Below the pieces are notes generated by a model. It saw only the letters and a program-made list of their open reading frames with translations. It was not told where the DNA came from and made no database searches. From the NCBI RefSeq assembly GCF_900157385.1, contig NZ_LT717698.1:107312-171311 (forward strand): a stretch of DNA of 64,000 nucleotides. Reading direction: 5' to 3'. The translations under genes and the position numbers were made by a program. The stretch is from Mycobacterium terramassiliense. Its GTDB lineage: Bacteria; Actinomycetota; Actinomycetes; Mycobacteriales; Mycobacteriaceae. The first letter of the stretch is position 1. The number at the start of each line of letters is the position of its first letter. Positions 7,778-17,250 of the stretch are shown piece after piece.

Positions 7778-8764
7778 ATGGCCCTGGCCCCGTTGCCCAC
7801 CGTCACGCTGACACCCGTCGCATTCTTCCCGCAGTGGTATTTCCCGGAAAACCTCGCGGTGCGCGCCGACCGGTCGATTCTCGTCACCGACGTCGTGCAC
7901 AAAGAGCTGTGGTGGGTGCCCCGGGCAGATCACGCAGCGGTGGTCGAACCGGTCCTGGTGCACACCTTCGATCACCCGGTCACGGGGATCGCGGAGGTGG
8001 CGCCCGACGTGTTCATCGTCTGTCTCACCGAGGGCTACACCACGCATGAATCGCACTTGGCGAGAATCGATTTCACCGGCTGGGCACCGGGGGCAGCGGT
8101 GTCGCCGGAGCTGATCTACACCTTCGACGACCGTGTCCGCGCCCTTAACGGCAGCTGCGTGCTGGGGCCGGACGTGTTGGCCATCGCCGACTGCTTCGCC
8201 GGGCTCATCTGGCGCGTCGACCTCGCTGACGACGCGCGCAGCGCCACGGCCCGGGTGTGGCTGGCTGACGACACCATGGGCGACGACCCCGATAGCGGCG
8301 TGCCTCCCCCGCCGCAGCCCGGCGTGAACGGCGTCCGGTACGGCGCGCGCACCGGTCACCTGTACTACACCTCGACCGCGCAGAAGGTGTTCATGCGCGT
8401 CCCCGTGGATTCGGCCACCCTCGACCCGGCCGGGCCGGCGCAGTTCGTCGCCGCCATCGACAACGCCGACGACTTCTGCCTCGACGAGGATGCCGGATTC
8501 GCCTATGTCACCAGGCATCGCGCCAACACCCTCGACCGGGTGCCGCTGGCGCCCCGGCACGGCAGCGAGGTGCGCCACATCGCCGGGGACCCGTTCGACG
8601 AAACGCTGGTCGGCCCGTCCAGCGCCGCATGGGGCCGCGGCCCCGGCGACCATGGCCGCGTCGCCTACGTCACGACCGACGGCGGGACCACGGCTCCCCC
8701 GGAAGGCATCGTCCGGCACGCCGCGCTGCTGCGCGTCGAGTTGCGTTACGCGGACCGGCCATGA
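7778..8764 (+). CDS. SMP-30/gluconolactonase-like beta-propeller protein
   Basis: 328 residues, ATG behind AAGGAG. Repeating strands such as PENLAVRADRSILVTDV, VLAIADCFAGLIWRVD, GVNGVRYGARTGHLYYTST and DDFCLDEDAGFAYVTRH match blades of the SMP-30/NHL-type six-bladed propeller, with N and D residues placed as the calcium ligands usually are. Related enzymes hydrolyse lactones. No signal peptide is evident. The stop overlaps the next ATG (ATGA), coupling it to an alpha/beta hydrolase. Confidence 0.75.
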   Translation: MALAPLPTVTLTPVAFFPQWYFPENLAVRADRSILVTDVVHKELWWVPRADHAAVVEPVLVHTFDHPVTGIAEVAPDVFIVCLTEGYTTHESHLARIDFTGWAPGAAVSPELIYTFDDRVRALNGSCVLGPDVLAIADCFAGLIWRVDLADDARSATARVWLADDTMGDDPDSGVPPPPQPGVNGVRYGARTGHLYYTSTAQKVFMRVPVDSATLDPAGPAQFVAAIDNADDFCLDEDAGFAYVTRHRANTLDRVPLAPRHGSEVRHIAGDPFDETLVGPSSAAWGRGPGDHGRVAYVTTDGGTTAPPEGIVRHAALLRVELRYADRP

Positions 8765-9552
8765 GGCGTCGCAGCGAGATCGTCACCACCGGCGCTGCAT
8801 CGATCGAGACCTATGTCGATGGACGCGGTCCGGCGGTGGTCATCATCCCGTCCTATGGCCGGGACGGCGCCAAGGACTTCGACTCGCTCACAGCGACACT
8901 CGTCAATGCCGGCTACCGGGTGCTGCGCCCACAACCCCGCGGCATCGGACGCTCGGTTGGCCCGATGAGCGACGTGGGCTTCGGCGACATGGCCGACGAC
9001 ATCGCGGCGGTGATCGAGACCCTCGCCGAGCAACCCGCGGTCGTTCTCGGGCACGCCTTCGGGAACTTCGTCGCCCGCGCCACCGCGGTGCACCATCGCG
9101 ACAAGGTCGCCGCGGTGATCCTCGCCGCGGCGGCCGGGAAAACCGTTGCGCCGGAGGTCAACTCGGCCCCGATGCGCGCCGGTGACCTGTCCCTGCCCGA
9201 GGCCGAGCGGCTCGCCGCGCTGCGCCTGGCGTTCTTCGCGCCCGGCCACGACCCGTCGATCTGGCTCGACGGCTGGTACCCCGAAACCCTCGCCATGCAG
9301 GTCGAGTGCGCCCGCGAGGCCGACGTGGATCGTTACCTGGGTGCGGGCGACGCGCCCGTTCTCGAGATCATCGCCGCCCTGGACCCCTTCCACCGGCGGG
9401 CGGAATGGGCCGACCTGCGCACCCGCTACGGCGAGCGCATCACCTCGACGGTGATCGGGGACGCCAGCCACGCCCTGTTCCCCGAACAGCCCGGGCGGGT
9501 CGCCAGGGCGATCGAGGGCTATCTGCGGGTTCACAGCGGCGCCATCAGATAG
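8761..9552 (+). CDS. Alpha/beta hydrolase-fold protein with Ala at the nucleophile elbow
   Basis: 263 residues. The fold is clear (VVIIPSYGRDG, RVLRPQPRGIGRS, VVLGHAFGNFVAR, and a late GDASHALFPEQP supplying the His), but the nucleophile elbow reads GHAFGN with alanine 99 where Ser/Cys/Asp is normal. It may act by a non-covalent mechanism, or be a binding protein. The late histidine remains. Translationally coupled to the SMP-30-like gene (ATGA), so it probably works on the same compound. Confidence 0.82.
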   Translation: MRRRSEIVTTGAASIETYVDGRGPAVVIIPSYGRDGAKDFDSLTATLVNAGYRVLRPQPRGIGRSVGPMSDVGFGDMADDIAAVIETLAEQPAVVLGHAFGNFVARATAVHHRDKVAAVILAAAAGKTVAPEVNSAPMRAGDLSLPEAERLAALRLAFFAPGHDPSIWLDGWYPETLAMQVECAREADVDRYLGAGDAPVLEIIAALDPFHRRAEWADLRTRYGERITSTVIGDASHALFPEQPGRVARAIEGYLRVHSGAIR

Positions 9553-9678
9553 GTGCCTGTCTGTAAAAACCCTGTCAAACTCCCGTAAACACGCTTCGCC
9601 ACCGTCGCGGATGAGGTCTCTGGCTGCAAAAATTCTCTTGCAGAGGTTTCGCTCGTCCCCTCGTTATAGGAAGAACTC

Positions 9679-9843
9679 ATGCCCACCCTTGAGACACGCC
9701 TCCGCCAGGAGTTGCGCGACTGCGCCCTTGAGTTACGGCAGCTTGCCTACACGGTGCCTAACGGGGTCGGCGAACATGCCCTGCTGCAGCTTTCGGACCG
9801 GATGCGGGCCGCCGCCGAGCAGGCGGTCCGAAAGGGAGCCTAG
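9679..9843 (+). CDS. Small helical hypothetical protein (54 aa)
   Basis: Frame MPTLETRLRQELRDCALELRQ..., ending in KGA, preceded by AGGAAG eight bases upstream of the ATG. The composition (amphipathic helices, no low-complexity shadow pattern) and the clean ribosome-binding site support a real gene. It stands alone, convergent with the ABC exporter gene. No family recognised. Confidence 0.55.
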   Translation: MPTLETRLRQELRDCALELRQLAYTVPNGVGEHALLQLSDRMRAAAEQAVRKGA

Positions 9844-9964
9844 GCTTAGCGGCTCGCGCGTGCATCCAGGTCACCACGTGTGCAGCCACGGCGCGGATTT
9901 CGGCGAATAGTCGCCGTCACCACACACTGAAAGCCCTAGGCGCACACTCAAATGCCTTCGGCCC

Positions 9965-12664
9965 TCAGCCGGCCCTGAGACGAATCTTCCAGCGCACGAA
10001 GCCCAGGTAGACCACGCTGAGCAACACCAGCATGCCCATGTCGAACCACCACGCGCCGAGCGTGTGGCGCCAATGCGAGTCGTGCGGCACCGACGGCACC
10101 GCCTGCTGCAGTGTGAGCAGGTCGACGGTGGAGGCCGACGCCGCGAAACCCCATCTGGCCGGTGTGGCCCAGGACATTTGGTCCAGCCCGAGGCGATCGG
10201 TGACCGGAATCATGCCGCCGGAGAACACCAGCTGCGACATGACCGCCACGACGAGCAACGGCATGATCTGCTCGTTGGACTTGGCGATCGACGACAAGAC
10301 CAACCCGAGCATCGCCGAGGCAACGGTGGTCATCGCGACGTCGACGAAGAGTTCGACATCGGGAATGCCCAGCGCCACGGCACCCTGCGTCGGCCCGCCC
10401 TTGCCGATGATCGCGATGATGGTGACGATCGCGGACTGAATGACCGCGAACACCGTGTAGACGAACACCTTCGCCAGCAGGTATGCCGACGTGGACAAGC
10501 CAACCGCCTGCTCGCGCAAAAAGATCGCGCGCTCACCGATCAGATCCCGAATCGTCAGCGCCGTCCCCATGAACACCGCACCGACATTGAGCAACACCAG
10601 GATCTGTCCGGGTTCGGTGGGCGCGGCACCCATGGGGTTCGGCTTGCCGAACCCGACGTCGCCGGGTACCGACATCGACAGCGAGCCCATGATGAACGGC
10701 AGCAGAGCCAAGAAGACGAAGTAGCCGCGGTCGGAGACGATCAACCGCACCTGGCGCCGCGCGATCGTGGAGAACTGCCGGAGCAGGCTGGTGTGCGACG
10801 GATCGCCGATTTCGGCGGGTTGCTCGGCGGGCGGCGGTGGAGGGGGCGGGCCCGTCCGCGCCAGGTAGCGCGCCTTGGCGCCGTCGGGGTCGCCCGCGAC
10901 CGTGCTGAAGATGTCGGCCCAGTTCGTCGTGCCCATCGCCGGACCGATCTGGCTGGGCGGCCCGCAGAACGCGGTCTTGCCGCCGGGCGCCAGCAACAGC
11001 ACCTGATCGCACACGTCCAGGTAGGTCAGCGAGTGGGTGACCACCAGCACCACACGGCCGGCGTCGGCCAGCTGCCGCAGCATGGTCATCACCTGCCGGT
11101 CCAGCGCCGGGTCCAGGCCCGACGTCGGCTCGTCCAGGATCAACAGCGACGGTCCGGTCAGCAGCTCCAGCGCCACCGAGGCCCGCTTGCGCTGACCGCC
11201 CGACAGCTTGTCGACCCGGGTCTGCAGGTGCTGGGTCATCTCGAGTTCCTCGAGCACCCGGGCCACCACCTGGGCGCGATCGTCCTTGGTGGTGTCGGGC
11301 GGCAGCCGCAGTTCGGCGGCGTACATCAGCGCCTGCTGCACGGTCAGCTGACCGTGCACCACGTCGTCCTGCGGCACCATCCCGATCCTGCTACGCAGCG
11401 AGGCGTATTCGGCGTGCACGTTGTGTCCCTCGAAGGAGACCGTGCCCTTGCTCGGGTGCGTGTAGCCGGCCACCAACCTTGCGAACGTCGACTTTCCCGC
11501 GCCCGACGGGCCGATGACGGCGGTCAGCGTCCCGGGCTGTGCGCCCAGCGAGATGTCGTCCAGCAGGACCTTGTTGTTCTCGATCGTCCACGTCACGCCG
11601 CGCACGTCGAGACCGCCGGTGCGGGTCGCCGTCGCGGTCTCGTCGCGGCGGGCCAGCGTGCCGCCGGCGAAGACGAGGTCGATGTTGCCGATCGTGACGA
11701 CGTCACCGTCGTGCAGCACGGCCGTTTCGACGCGGGCGCCGTTGACGAACGTGCCGTTGATGCTGCGGTTGTCGCGGATTTCGGTGCCGTGCGGCGTGGG
11801 GACGAGGGTGGCGTGGTGGCGTGAGGCCAAGACCTCGGGAATGACGATGTCGTTGTCGTTGGCCCGGCCGATCTTGATCGCGCCGGGCATGGACTCCACC
11901 GAGGTGCGGCCCGGCCGCAGGATCTTCATCATCGACGTCGCGATGTTGGTGGAATCGCCGACGCGGCCCGTCTCGTCGGCCGGTGGCCCCGCGACGCGGC
12001 CGGTTTCCGGCTCCGCCGGCGGGGCCTGCGGCACCTGCCCGGTTTGCGGGCGGTAGATCTTCGGCGCCGCCTGCGGTCCGCTGCCCGGTTGGATGGGCTT
12101 CGGCCCGCTGGGCGGATGAACCGGTTCCGGTCCGGACGGCGGGTGGATCGGCTCCGGCCCGCTGGGCGGGTGGATCGGCCTCAACCCGGGCGGATGCGGT
12201 TGCTGGCGGACCGGTCCCGACGGCTGCGGCGGCTGACCGGGCCAGTGCTGCCCGGCCGGCTGCGGCTGGCTGTGCGGCGCCCGGGCGCTCGGTCCGCTGG
12301 CGGGGTTGAAGATCGGTATCGACGTCGTCAGCGGCGGCCGACCGGCCAAACCCTGGTGGCGGCCGACCTCGAACGTCAGCGCCGGGCCGTCGGGGTTGCC
12401 GATGTTGACCCGCATGCCGTCCTGGATGTCGACGACGGGAACGCGACGATTCTGGACGTAGAGCCCGTTGAGGCTGCCGTTGTCGATGGCAATCCATCTC
12501 CCCTGGTCGAATCGCACGATGAGATGCGTCCGGGAGATCAGCGGGTGTGCGACGCGGACGTCGGCGCGCAGATCGCGCCCGATGACGACGTCGGTGCCTG
12601 CTGCAAAGGTGCGCTCGGATCCCTCGTACCGCACGGTCAGCACAGGTGGGACTGGTGGGCTCAC
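9965..12664 (-). CDS. FHA-domain ABC exporter, Rv1747-like
   Basis: 899 residues from GTG 12664 (VSPPVPPVLTVRYEG), matching the start context of M. tuberculosis Rv1747. Order: FHA-1 (about 10-100, with GRDLRADVRV and SLNGLY), a long proline-rich linker with Thr113-Thr114 in the region where Rv1747 is phosphorylated by PknF, FHA-2 (about 285-375), an ABC ATPase (Walker A IGPSGAGKST, signature LSGGQRKR, Walker B LLILDEP), then an ABC-2 membrane domain with about six helices. The linker holds degenerate PIHPPSGPEP-type repeats. Rv1747 is implicated in phosphatidylinositol-mannoside export. The usual neighbour pknF is absent; two PknF-like kinases lie about 46 kb away. A -10 TACAGT 8 bases before GTG suggests a leaderless mRNA. 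Confidence 0.95.
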   Translation of the reverse strand: MSPPVPPVLTVRYEGSERTFAAGTDVVIGRDLRADVRVAHPLISRTHLIVRFDQGRWIAIDNGSLNGLYVQNRRVPVVDIQDGMRVNIGNPDGPALTFEVGRHQGLAGRPPLTTSIPIFNPASGPSARAPHSQPQPAGQHWPGQPPQPSGPVRQQPHPPGLRPIHPPSGPEPIHPPSGPEPVHPPSGPKPIQPGSGPQAAPKIYRPQTGQVPQAPPAEPETGRVAGPPADETGRVGDSTNIATSMMKILRPGRTSVESMPGAIKIGRANDNDIVIPEVLASRHHATLVPTPHGTEIRDNRSINGTFVNGARVETAVLHDGDVVTIGNIDLVFAGGTLARRDETATATRTGGLDVRGVTWTIENNKVLLDDISLGAQPGTLTAVIGPSGAGKSTFARLVAGYTHPSKGTVSFEGHNVHAEYASLRSRIGMVPQDDVVHGQLTVQQALMYAAELRLPPDTTKDDRAQVVARVLEELEMTQHLQTRVDKLSGGQRKRASVALELLTGPSLLILDEPTSGLDPALDRQVMTMLRQLADAGRVVLVVTHSLTYLDVCDQVLLLAPGGKTAFCGPPSQIGPAMGTTNWADIFSTVAGDPDGAKARYLARTGPPPPPPPAEQPAEIGDPSHTSLLRQFSTIARRQVRLIVSDRGYFVFLALLPFIMGSLSMSVPGDVGFGKPNPMGAAPTEPGQILVLLNVGAVFMGTALTIRDLIGERAIFLREQAVGLSTSAYLLAKVFVYTVFAVIQSAIVTIIAIIGKGGPTQGAVALGIPDVELFVDVAMTTVASAMLGLVLSSIAKSNEQIMPLLVVAVMSQLVFSGGMIPVTDRLGLDQMSWATPARWGFAASASTVDLLTLQQAVPSVPHDSHWRHTLGAWWFDMGMLVLLSVVYLGFVRWKIRLRAG

Positions 12665-12672
12665 GAGGACCA

Positions 12673-12678
12673 ACTGTA
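12673..12678 (-). promoter_or_regulatory. -10 element of the Rv1747-like gene
   Basis: TACAGT on the minus strand, eight bases before the GTG at 12664, fits a leaderless SigA transcript. No convincing -35 is seen. Confidence 0.45.
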
Positions 12679-12802
12679 TCGGCAGCGGCGCCGATTGCGA
12701 CCCAAGTCGGCAACGCGGTTCGGGACTGCGCTCATCGATCCCAAAGGAAGGTAAACCCAAGCAACGCGAATGACCGCCGATCGAATTCGCGTCCGAGATC
12801 CG

Positions 12803-13870
12803 TCATCCCGCAGCCGCGGCGAAATCCGCCTGTTGCCGACCCACCCAGTGTCGGCGGCCGCCGGGCAAACCGTCCGCCGCGGCGGTGACCTCTTTGATGA
12901 AGTCCCCGATGTAACGAATGGCCTGCCTTCCTTCCGGCAGGATGTCCGCCGCTATCGGGAAGTCGTGAATTTGGCGGTCCCACAGGTGCAGATCGCAGCG
13001 AACCCCGCTGAATTGCAAACGCTCAGCCATGAGCTCGGCGTCCGGAAGTAGCAATTCGTCGGAGCTTGCGTGGATGGTCACCGGGGGCAACGAGGACAGA
13101 TCCGCGTCCACCGGTGACTCGACGCGCGCGGCCGTTCCCCCGTCGTGCGGAAGGCGCACCTCGCCGAGATACCGGGCAAACATCGACAACGCCGCCCGGG
13201 TGAACATGGAGCACCGGCGCGCGTTGCGGTGGCGCAGTTTGCGGGCCGGGTCGGCGTCGGTGAACGGCGAGATCGTCGCGATGCCGGCGGGCCGCACGAC
13301 GCGCGTACGCACGGCCGCCAGTGCGATCATGAAGGCCAGGTATCCACCGGCCGAGTCGCCCGCCACGACGATCTGGCCCCCGCCGTAGCCGCGCTCTGCC
13401 AGCCAGCGCAGCCCGTTCATCCCGTCTTCGATCGCGTCGGCGATCTGATGGGTGGGCAGCTTGCGGTACCCGACGGTCAGCACGCCGGCGTCCGCCGCCT
13501 TGGACAGCCGAGTCACCAGGGACCGGTGCGTGTTGAGGCCGCAAGTGAGGAAGGCGCCGCCGTGGAGGTAGAGAATCGCGCGCTTGGCAGAGACGCCGGG
13601 CGCGCGTACCCATTCGGCAGCACAGTTCTCGAGCCGGATCGGTTCGATCTGCGCCGAGTGGGGGAAATGCGGCATCAAGCCCGCCAAACCGTCCACATAT
13701 TGGAAAGGCCAGTGCAGATTCGGCTGAATGGCCCACGCGCGCACGACATTCTTCACCAGCAACCGGCTGGCCAGCGACACAGCAAAAGACTGCGGGCTGT
13801 GCCGATGGTGAACGCGCCGGGTCATTGCCTGGCTTGGCAATATGTGATAACGGTTCGGCCGCATCGCCAT
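12803..13870 (-). CDS. HSL-family alpha/beta hydrolase (esterase/lipase)
   Basis: About 355 residues. HGGAFLTCG forms the oxyanion hole (HGG), GDSAGG the nucleophile elbow, DELLLPDAE the acid and IHDFPIAAD the histidine. The N-terminal 60 residues are an extra cap segment. The ATG at 13870 lies eight bases from a strong GGAGGT; another ATG two codons earlier is too close to it. Mycobacterial Lip proteins of this type hydrolyse short-chain esters. It is downstream of, and divergent from, the SDR gene at 14024. Confidence 0.88.
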   Translation of the reverse strand: MAMRPNRYHILPSQAMTRRVHHRHSPQSFAVSLASRLLVKNVVRAWAIQPNLHWPFQYVDGLAGLMPHFPHSAQIEPIRLENCAAEWVRAPGVSAKRAILYLHGGAFLTCGLNTHRSLVTRLSKAADAGVLTVGYRKLPTHQIADAIEDGMNGLRWLAERGYGGGQIVVAGDSAGGYLAFMIALAAVRTRVVRPAGIATISPFTDADPARKLRHRNARRCSMFTRAALSMFARYLGEVRLPHDGGTAARVESPVDADLSSLPPVTIHASSDELLLPDAELMAERLQFSGVRCDLHLWDRQIHDFPIAADILPEGRQAIRYIGDFIKEVTAAADGLPGGRRHWVGRQQADFAAAAG

Positions 13871-14007
13871 TCGCATTCACCTCCGTGGAGGTCAATCGGG
13901 TACCCGGCGCCGTCGGGGAAAAACGGCGCGCTAATCCCTGGCAAATGTCGGCTTCATCACTGTTTGAGGCGCGAACAGCGTGGGTATGGGGCATCGTTGC
14001 GCCGGTG

Positions 14008-14023
14008 GCCCAAGATATTGGGC
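14008..14023. promoter_or_regulatory. 6-bp inverted repeat abutting the SDR start codon
   Basis: GCCCAA-GATA-TTGGGC ends exactly at the ATG of 14024. It could be an operator or a 5' hairpin limiting initiation. Function unproven. Confidence 0.35.
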
Positions 14024-14869
14024 ATGGAAGAGGCGACGCCCGCAGCCGCGCTGCTGGCCGATCGGGTCGCGGTGGTGACCGGGGGCGGTGGGGGAATCGG
14101 CGCGGCAACCGCGCGGCTGTTCGCCCGGCACGGGGCGCACGTGGTCATCGCCGATATCGACGACGAGCTGGCAAGCCGCACGGCCGACGGCATCACCGCG
14201 TCGGGTGGCTCCGCCGTGGCCGTCACCACGGATGTCCGCGACGCGGATCAGGTGGCCGCCCTGGCGCGATCGGTGCTGGATCGGTACGGCCGGATAGACG
14301 TGCTGGTGAACAACGTCGGCCACTGGCTGCGCCACCCGGGCAACTTCGTCGACACCGACCCGCAACTGTGGGACGACCTGTACCGCATCAACCTGCACCA
14401 CGTCTTCCTGGTCAGCCACGCGTTCCTGCCCGCGATGATCGATCGGGGGGTCGGCGCGATCGTCAACGTCTCATCGGTCGAGGGGTTACGCGGCTACCCC
14501 GAGGACCCTGTGTACGCCGCTTTCAAGGCCGCCGTCATCCACTTCACCCGCAGCCTCGCCGTGCAGGTGGGCCGTGACGGGGTGCGGGTCAACGCGATCG
14601 GTCCCGACGTCACCGAATCGTTGCAGGTGCCGTACTCGCAGTGGCTGTCCGCCGAGGAGCAGACGCAGTGGCCGCAATGGGTCCCGGTCGGACGGATGGG
14701 GCTACCCGAGGACCAGGCCCGCGTGATCCTGTTCCTGGCCTCCGACCTGTCGGCGTTCGTCACCGGCCACACCATCCCCACCGATGGCGGCACCGGCGTG
14801 GCGGGCGGCTGGTTCCGCTCGTCGCGCCGACCCGGCCGGGAGTGGACGAATCGCCCCCTCGCGCCCTGA
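14024..14869 (+). CDS. Short-chain dehydrogenase/reductase
   Basis: 281 residues. Classical SDR: cofactor motif TGGGGGIG, DVRDADQVAAL for adenine contact, NNVG, and a catalytic Ser in VSSVEG with Y and K spaced as in VYAAFKAAV. An Asp-bearing IADID loop after beta-2 favours NAD(H). The C-terminal tail GGWFRSSRRPGREW is longer and more basic than usual. Monocistronic; no clear pathway context. Confidence 0.88.
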   Translation: MEEATPAAALLADRVAVVTGGGGGIGAATARLFARHGAHVVIADIDDELASRTADGITASGGSAVAVTTDVRDADQVAALARSVLDRYGRIDVLVNNVGHWLRHPGNFVDTDPQLWDDLYRINLHHVFLVSHAFLPAMIDRGVGAIVNVSSVEGLRGYPEDPVYAAFKAAVIHFTRSLAVQVGRDGVRVNAIGPDVTESLQVPYSQWLSAEEQTQWPQWVPVGRMGLPEDQARVILFLASDLSAFVTGHTIPTDGGTGVAGGWFRSSRRPGREWTNRPLAP

Positions 14870-15000
14870 CCGCCACGGTGCACGAGGCCAGCGGCAGCGC
14901 AAGCATGCCGACCATCCCGGAACGATGATCGCGCCCGAACTCCTTGGCCCGTGCGCAATTGATTACTTGACATTTCGCCGGGCCGCCGTTCGCTGGGAGG

Positions 15001-17244
15001 TCAGGCGTATTGGGCCGGCCCGTTGGCCATGAACCGCGCCTGATCGTCGATGATCGTCACGGGGATGCCGTTGAGCGCCCCGTTGCCGGACGGCTCGTCG
15101 AGGAACGTCGGCGGGGACAGCGCGTTGGTATTGGCCCCGGGTGAGTCGTTGGCCACCGACATGCGGGTGCCCGGCTTGCCGTGTCCCCAGCCGTGCGGCA
15201 TCGATACGACCCCGGGCTTGATCGCTTCGGTGACCTCGACGGGCACCCGGATCTCGCCGGCCTCCGACTTCACGGTGACGACGTCGGTGTCCGCGACGCC
15301 CCAGCGGGCGGCGTCCTCGGGATGCATCAGCAGCGTGCACCGGTCCTTGCCCTTCATCAGCGCGGGAACGTTGTGCAGCCAGGTGTTGTTCGAACGCAGG
15401 TGCCTGCGGCTGACCAGCACGAGCGGCTCGGCCGGTCGCTCCATCCGCGCCGCCAGCCGCGGCAGGTCATCGAGCAGGTATTGCGGCGCGAGGTGGATCT
15501 TCTTGTCGAGGGTGCCCAGCATGTCGGGCAGCTGCGGCACCATCGGCCCGAAGTCGATTCCGTTCGGGTTGGCCTTGAGCATCTCCAGCGTGAGCCCGCC
15601 CGGGTTCTTGCCGTACTGATCGCCGAAGGGCCCCGTGCGCAGGGTCAGGTCGAGCATCCGCTCCGGGCCGCCGTGCTCGTAGAGCTTGCGGATTTCGGCG
15701 CCGTCGACGCCCCGCGTGAAGGCCAGATAATCGAAGAAGCCGTCGTCGATCGCGGCGACGTCCACCTCTTCGGCCGGCGTGCCGGTGCACAGGCCGGTCA
15801 ACCGGATCAGGATCTCCCATTCGTGCGGGCGATCCCCGGGGTCGAACACGGGTGCGGAGTAGTTCGCGATGCTGCGGATGGCAAACAGCAGGATCAAGTC
15901 GTCGTGGTGCGGCTGCTCGAGCGGGGACAGGCCCGGCAGGATGACGTCGGCGTGGCGCGTCGTCTCGTTGAGCCAAAGGTCAACGGAGATCATCGCTTCC
16001 AGCATCGGGAGCACCTCGTCGAGCTTGTCGCCACCGGGGGTGGAAAGCACCGGATTGCCGGCCACCGTGATCAACGCCTTGAGTTGTCCCTCGCCCGGTG
16101 TGGCGATCTCCTCGGCCATGCACGACACCGGCGCCTGCCCGAGCACCTCCTTCGCGCCGCGCACCCGGGTGCGCCAGCGGCCGAACTCGGCCAGGCCTCC
16201 CTCCAGACCCGGCAACGGCTGCGTCGTGATCGACCACGCCGCAGGCTTGGGGAACATGGCGCCGCCGGGGATGTCGAAATGGCCGGTCAAAATGTTGATG
16301 ACGTCGACCAGCCAGCTCGCCAGGCTGCCAAACTCCTGATTGCACAACCCAATTCGCCCGTACACCACCGACTTGTCGGTGCCGGCGAGTTCGCGCGCCA
16401 GCCGGCGGATGCGGTCCTCGTCGATGCCGGTCGCGGTGCTCACCCGCTCCGGCGGCCACTCCGCGGCGACGCGGCGCATCGTCTCCAGGCCCTCGACGTG
16501 CGGCCCCGCGTTGACCAGCCCCTCGTCGAAGAGGGTATGGGCCACGGCCAGCAGCAGCGCCGCGTCGGTGCCCGGCACGATCGGAAGCCACTCGTCGGCC
16601 TGGGCCGCGGTCTGCGTGCGCACCGGGTCGATCACGATCACCTTGCCGCGCTTGCGAATCTTGGCGATCAGCCCCATCACGTCCGGCGCGGCCAGCAGCG
16701 AACCCTGTGACGCGGCGGGGTTGGCGCCCATGATGACCAGCAGGTCGGTGCGTTCGATGTCGGGCACCGGGAAGTTCCACCAGAGGCCATACATCAGGTG
16801 TGACGACAAATTCTTCGGCCATTGGTCGACGGTGCCGGGCGAGTAGGTGATCGGCATCCCGGACATGCCCATCAGCACGCCCGCATACCGGGCCAGCGAA
16901 AAAGAGTGCGCCAGCGGGTTGCCGGTGTAGGCGGTGACCGCGCCGATCCCGTACTTCTCGATCACCGGCGTCAGCAGCTCGGTGCACCGGCGAAATGCCG
17001 CGTCCCAGCTGACCTCGTGCCATTGCCCGTCGACCTTGATCATCGGGCGCCGGATGCGGTCCGGGTCGTCGTGCACCTGGGCCAGCGATACGCCCTTGGG
17101 GCACAGGTGTCCCCTGCTCCAGACATCGTCGCGGTTGCCGCGGATGCTGGTGACTTTGCCGCCCTCGACCCGAATCTCCAAGCCGCACATGGCTTCACAC
17201 AGTGGGCAGGTGCGCAGATGCCTGCCGTCATCGCCGGTCGTCAC
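15001..17244 (-). CDS. Molybdopterin oxidoreductase with N-terminal 4Fe-4S site
   Basis: 747 residues from GTG 17244. The 4Fe-4S ligands are C13-x2-C16-x3-C20 and C48 (GHLCPKG). It then has the catalytic molybdopterin domains (MGANPAASQGS, IDPVRTQTA, AGNPVLSTPGGDKL) and a C-terminal dinucleotide-binding domain (MSVANDSPGANTNAL). Where formate dehydrogenases carry Cys/Sec as Mo ligand the sequence reads SPGTVDQWPKN, with no cysteine, so a formate-type reaction is doubtful. No Tat signal, so cytoplasmic. No partner subunits are adjacent. A TACAGT -10 precedes the GTG by six bases and a strong dyad lies just upstream. Confidence 0.88.
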   Translation of the reverse strand: MTTGDDGRHLRTCPLCEAMCGLEIRVEGGKVTSIRGNRDDVWSRGHLCPKGVSLAQVHDDPDRIRRPMIKVDGQWHEVSWDAAFRRCTELLTPVIEKYGIGAVTAYTGNPLAHSFSLARYAGVLMGMSGMPITYSPGTVDQWPKNLSSHLMYGLWWNFPVPDIERTDLLVIMGANPAASQGSLLAAPDVMGLIAKIRKRGKVIVIDPVRTQTAAQADEWLPIVPGTDAALLLAVAHTLFDEGLVNAGPHVEGLETMRRVAAEWPPERVSTATGIDEDRIRRLARELAGTDKSVVYGRIGLCNQEFGSLASWLVDVINILTGHFDIPGGAMFPKPAAWSITTQPLPGLEGGLAEFGRWRTRVRGAKEVLGQAPVSCMAEEIATPGEGQLKALITVAGNPVLSTPGGDKLDEVLPMLEAMISVDLWLNETTRHADVILPGLSPLEQPHHDDLILLFAIRSIANYSAPVFDPGDRPHEWEILIRLTGLCTGTPAEEVDVAAIDDGFFDYLAFTRGVDGAEIRKLYEHGGPERMLDLTLRTGPFGDQYGKNPGGLTLEMLKANPNGIDFGPMVPQLPDMLGTLDKKIHLAPQYLLDDLPRLAARMERPAEPLVLVSRRHLRSNNTWLHNVPALMKGKDRCTLLMHPEDAARWGVADTDVVTVKSEAGEIRVPVEVTEAIKPGVVSMPHGWGHGKPGTRMSVANDSPGANTNALSPPTFLDEPSGNGALNGIPVTIIDDQARFMANGPAQYA

Positions 17245-17250
17245 TCACCC

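Noticed and set aside
7645..8049. Plus-strand frame overlapping the SMP-30-like gene
   Set aside because: Only its first part looks protein-like; it runs out of frame through a well supported gene.
12060..12200. Tandem DNA minisatellite
   Set aside because: Units are degenerate and in frame with the FHA transporter linker; best read as a protein repeat.
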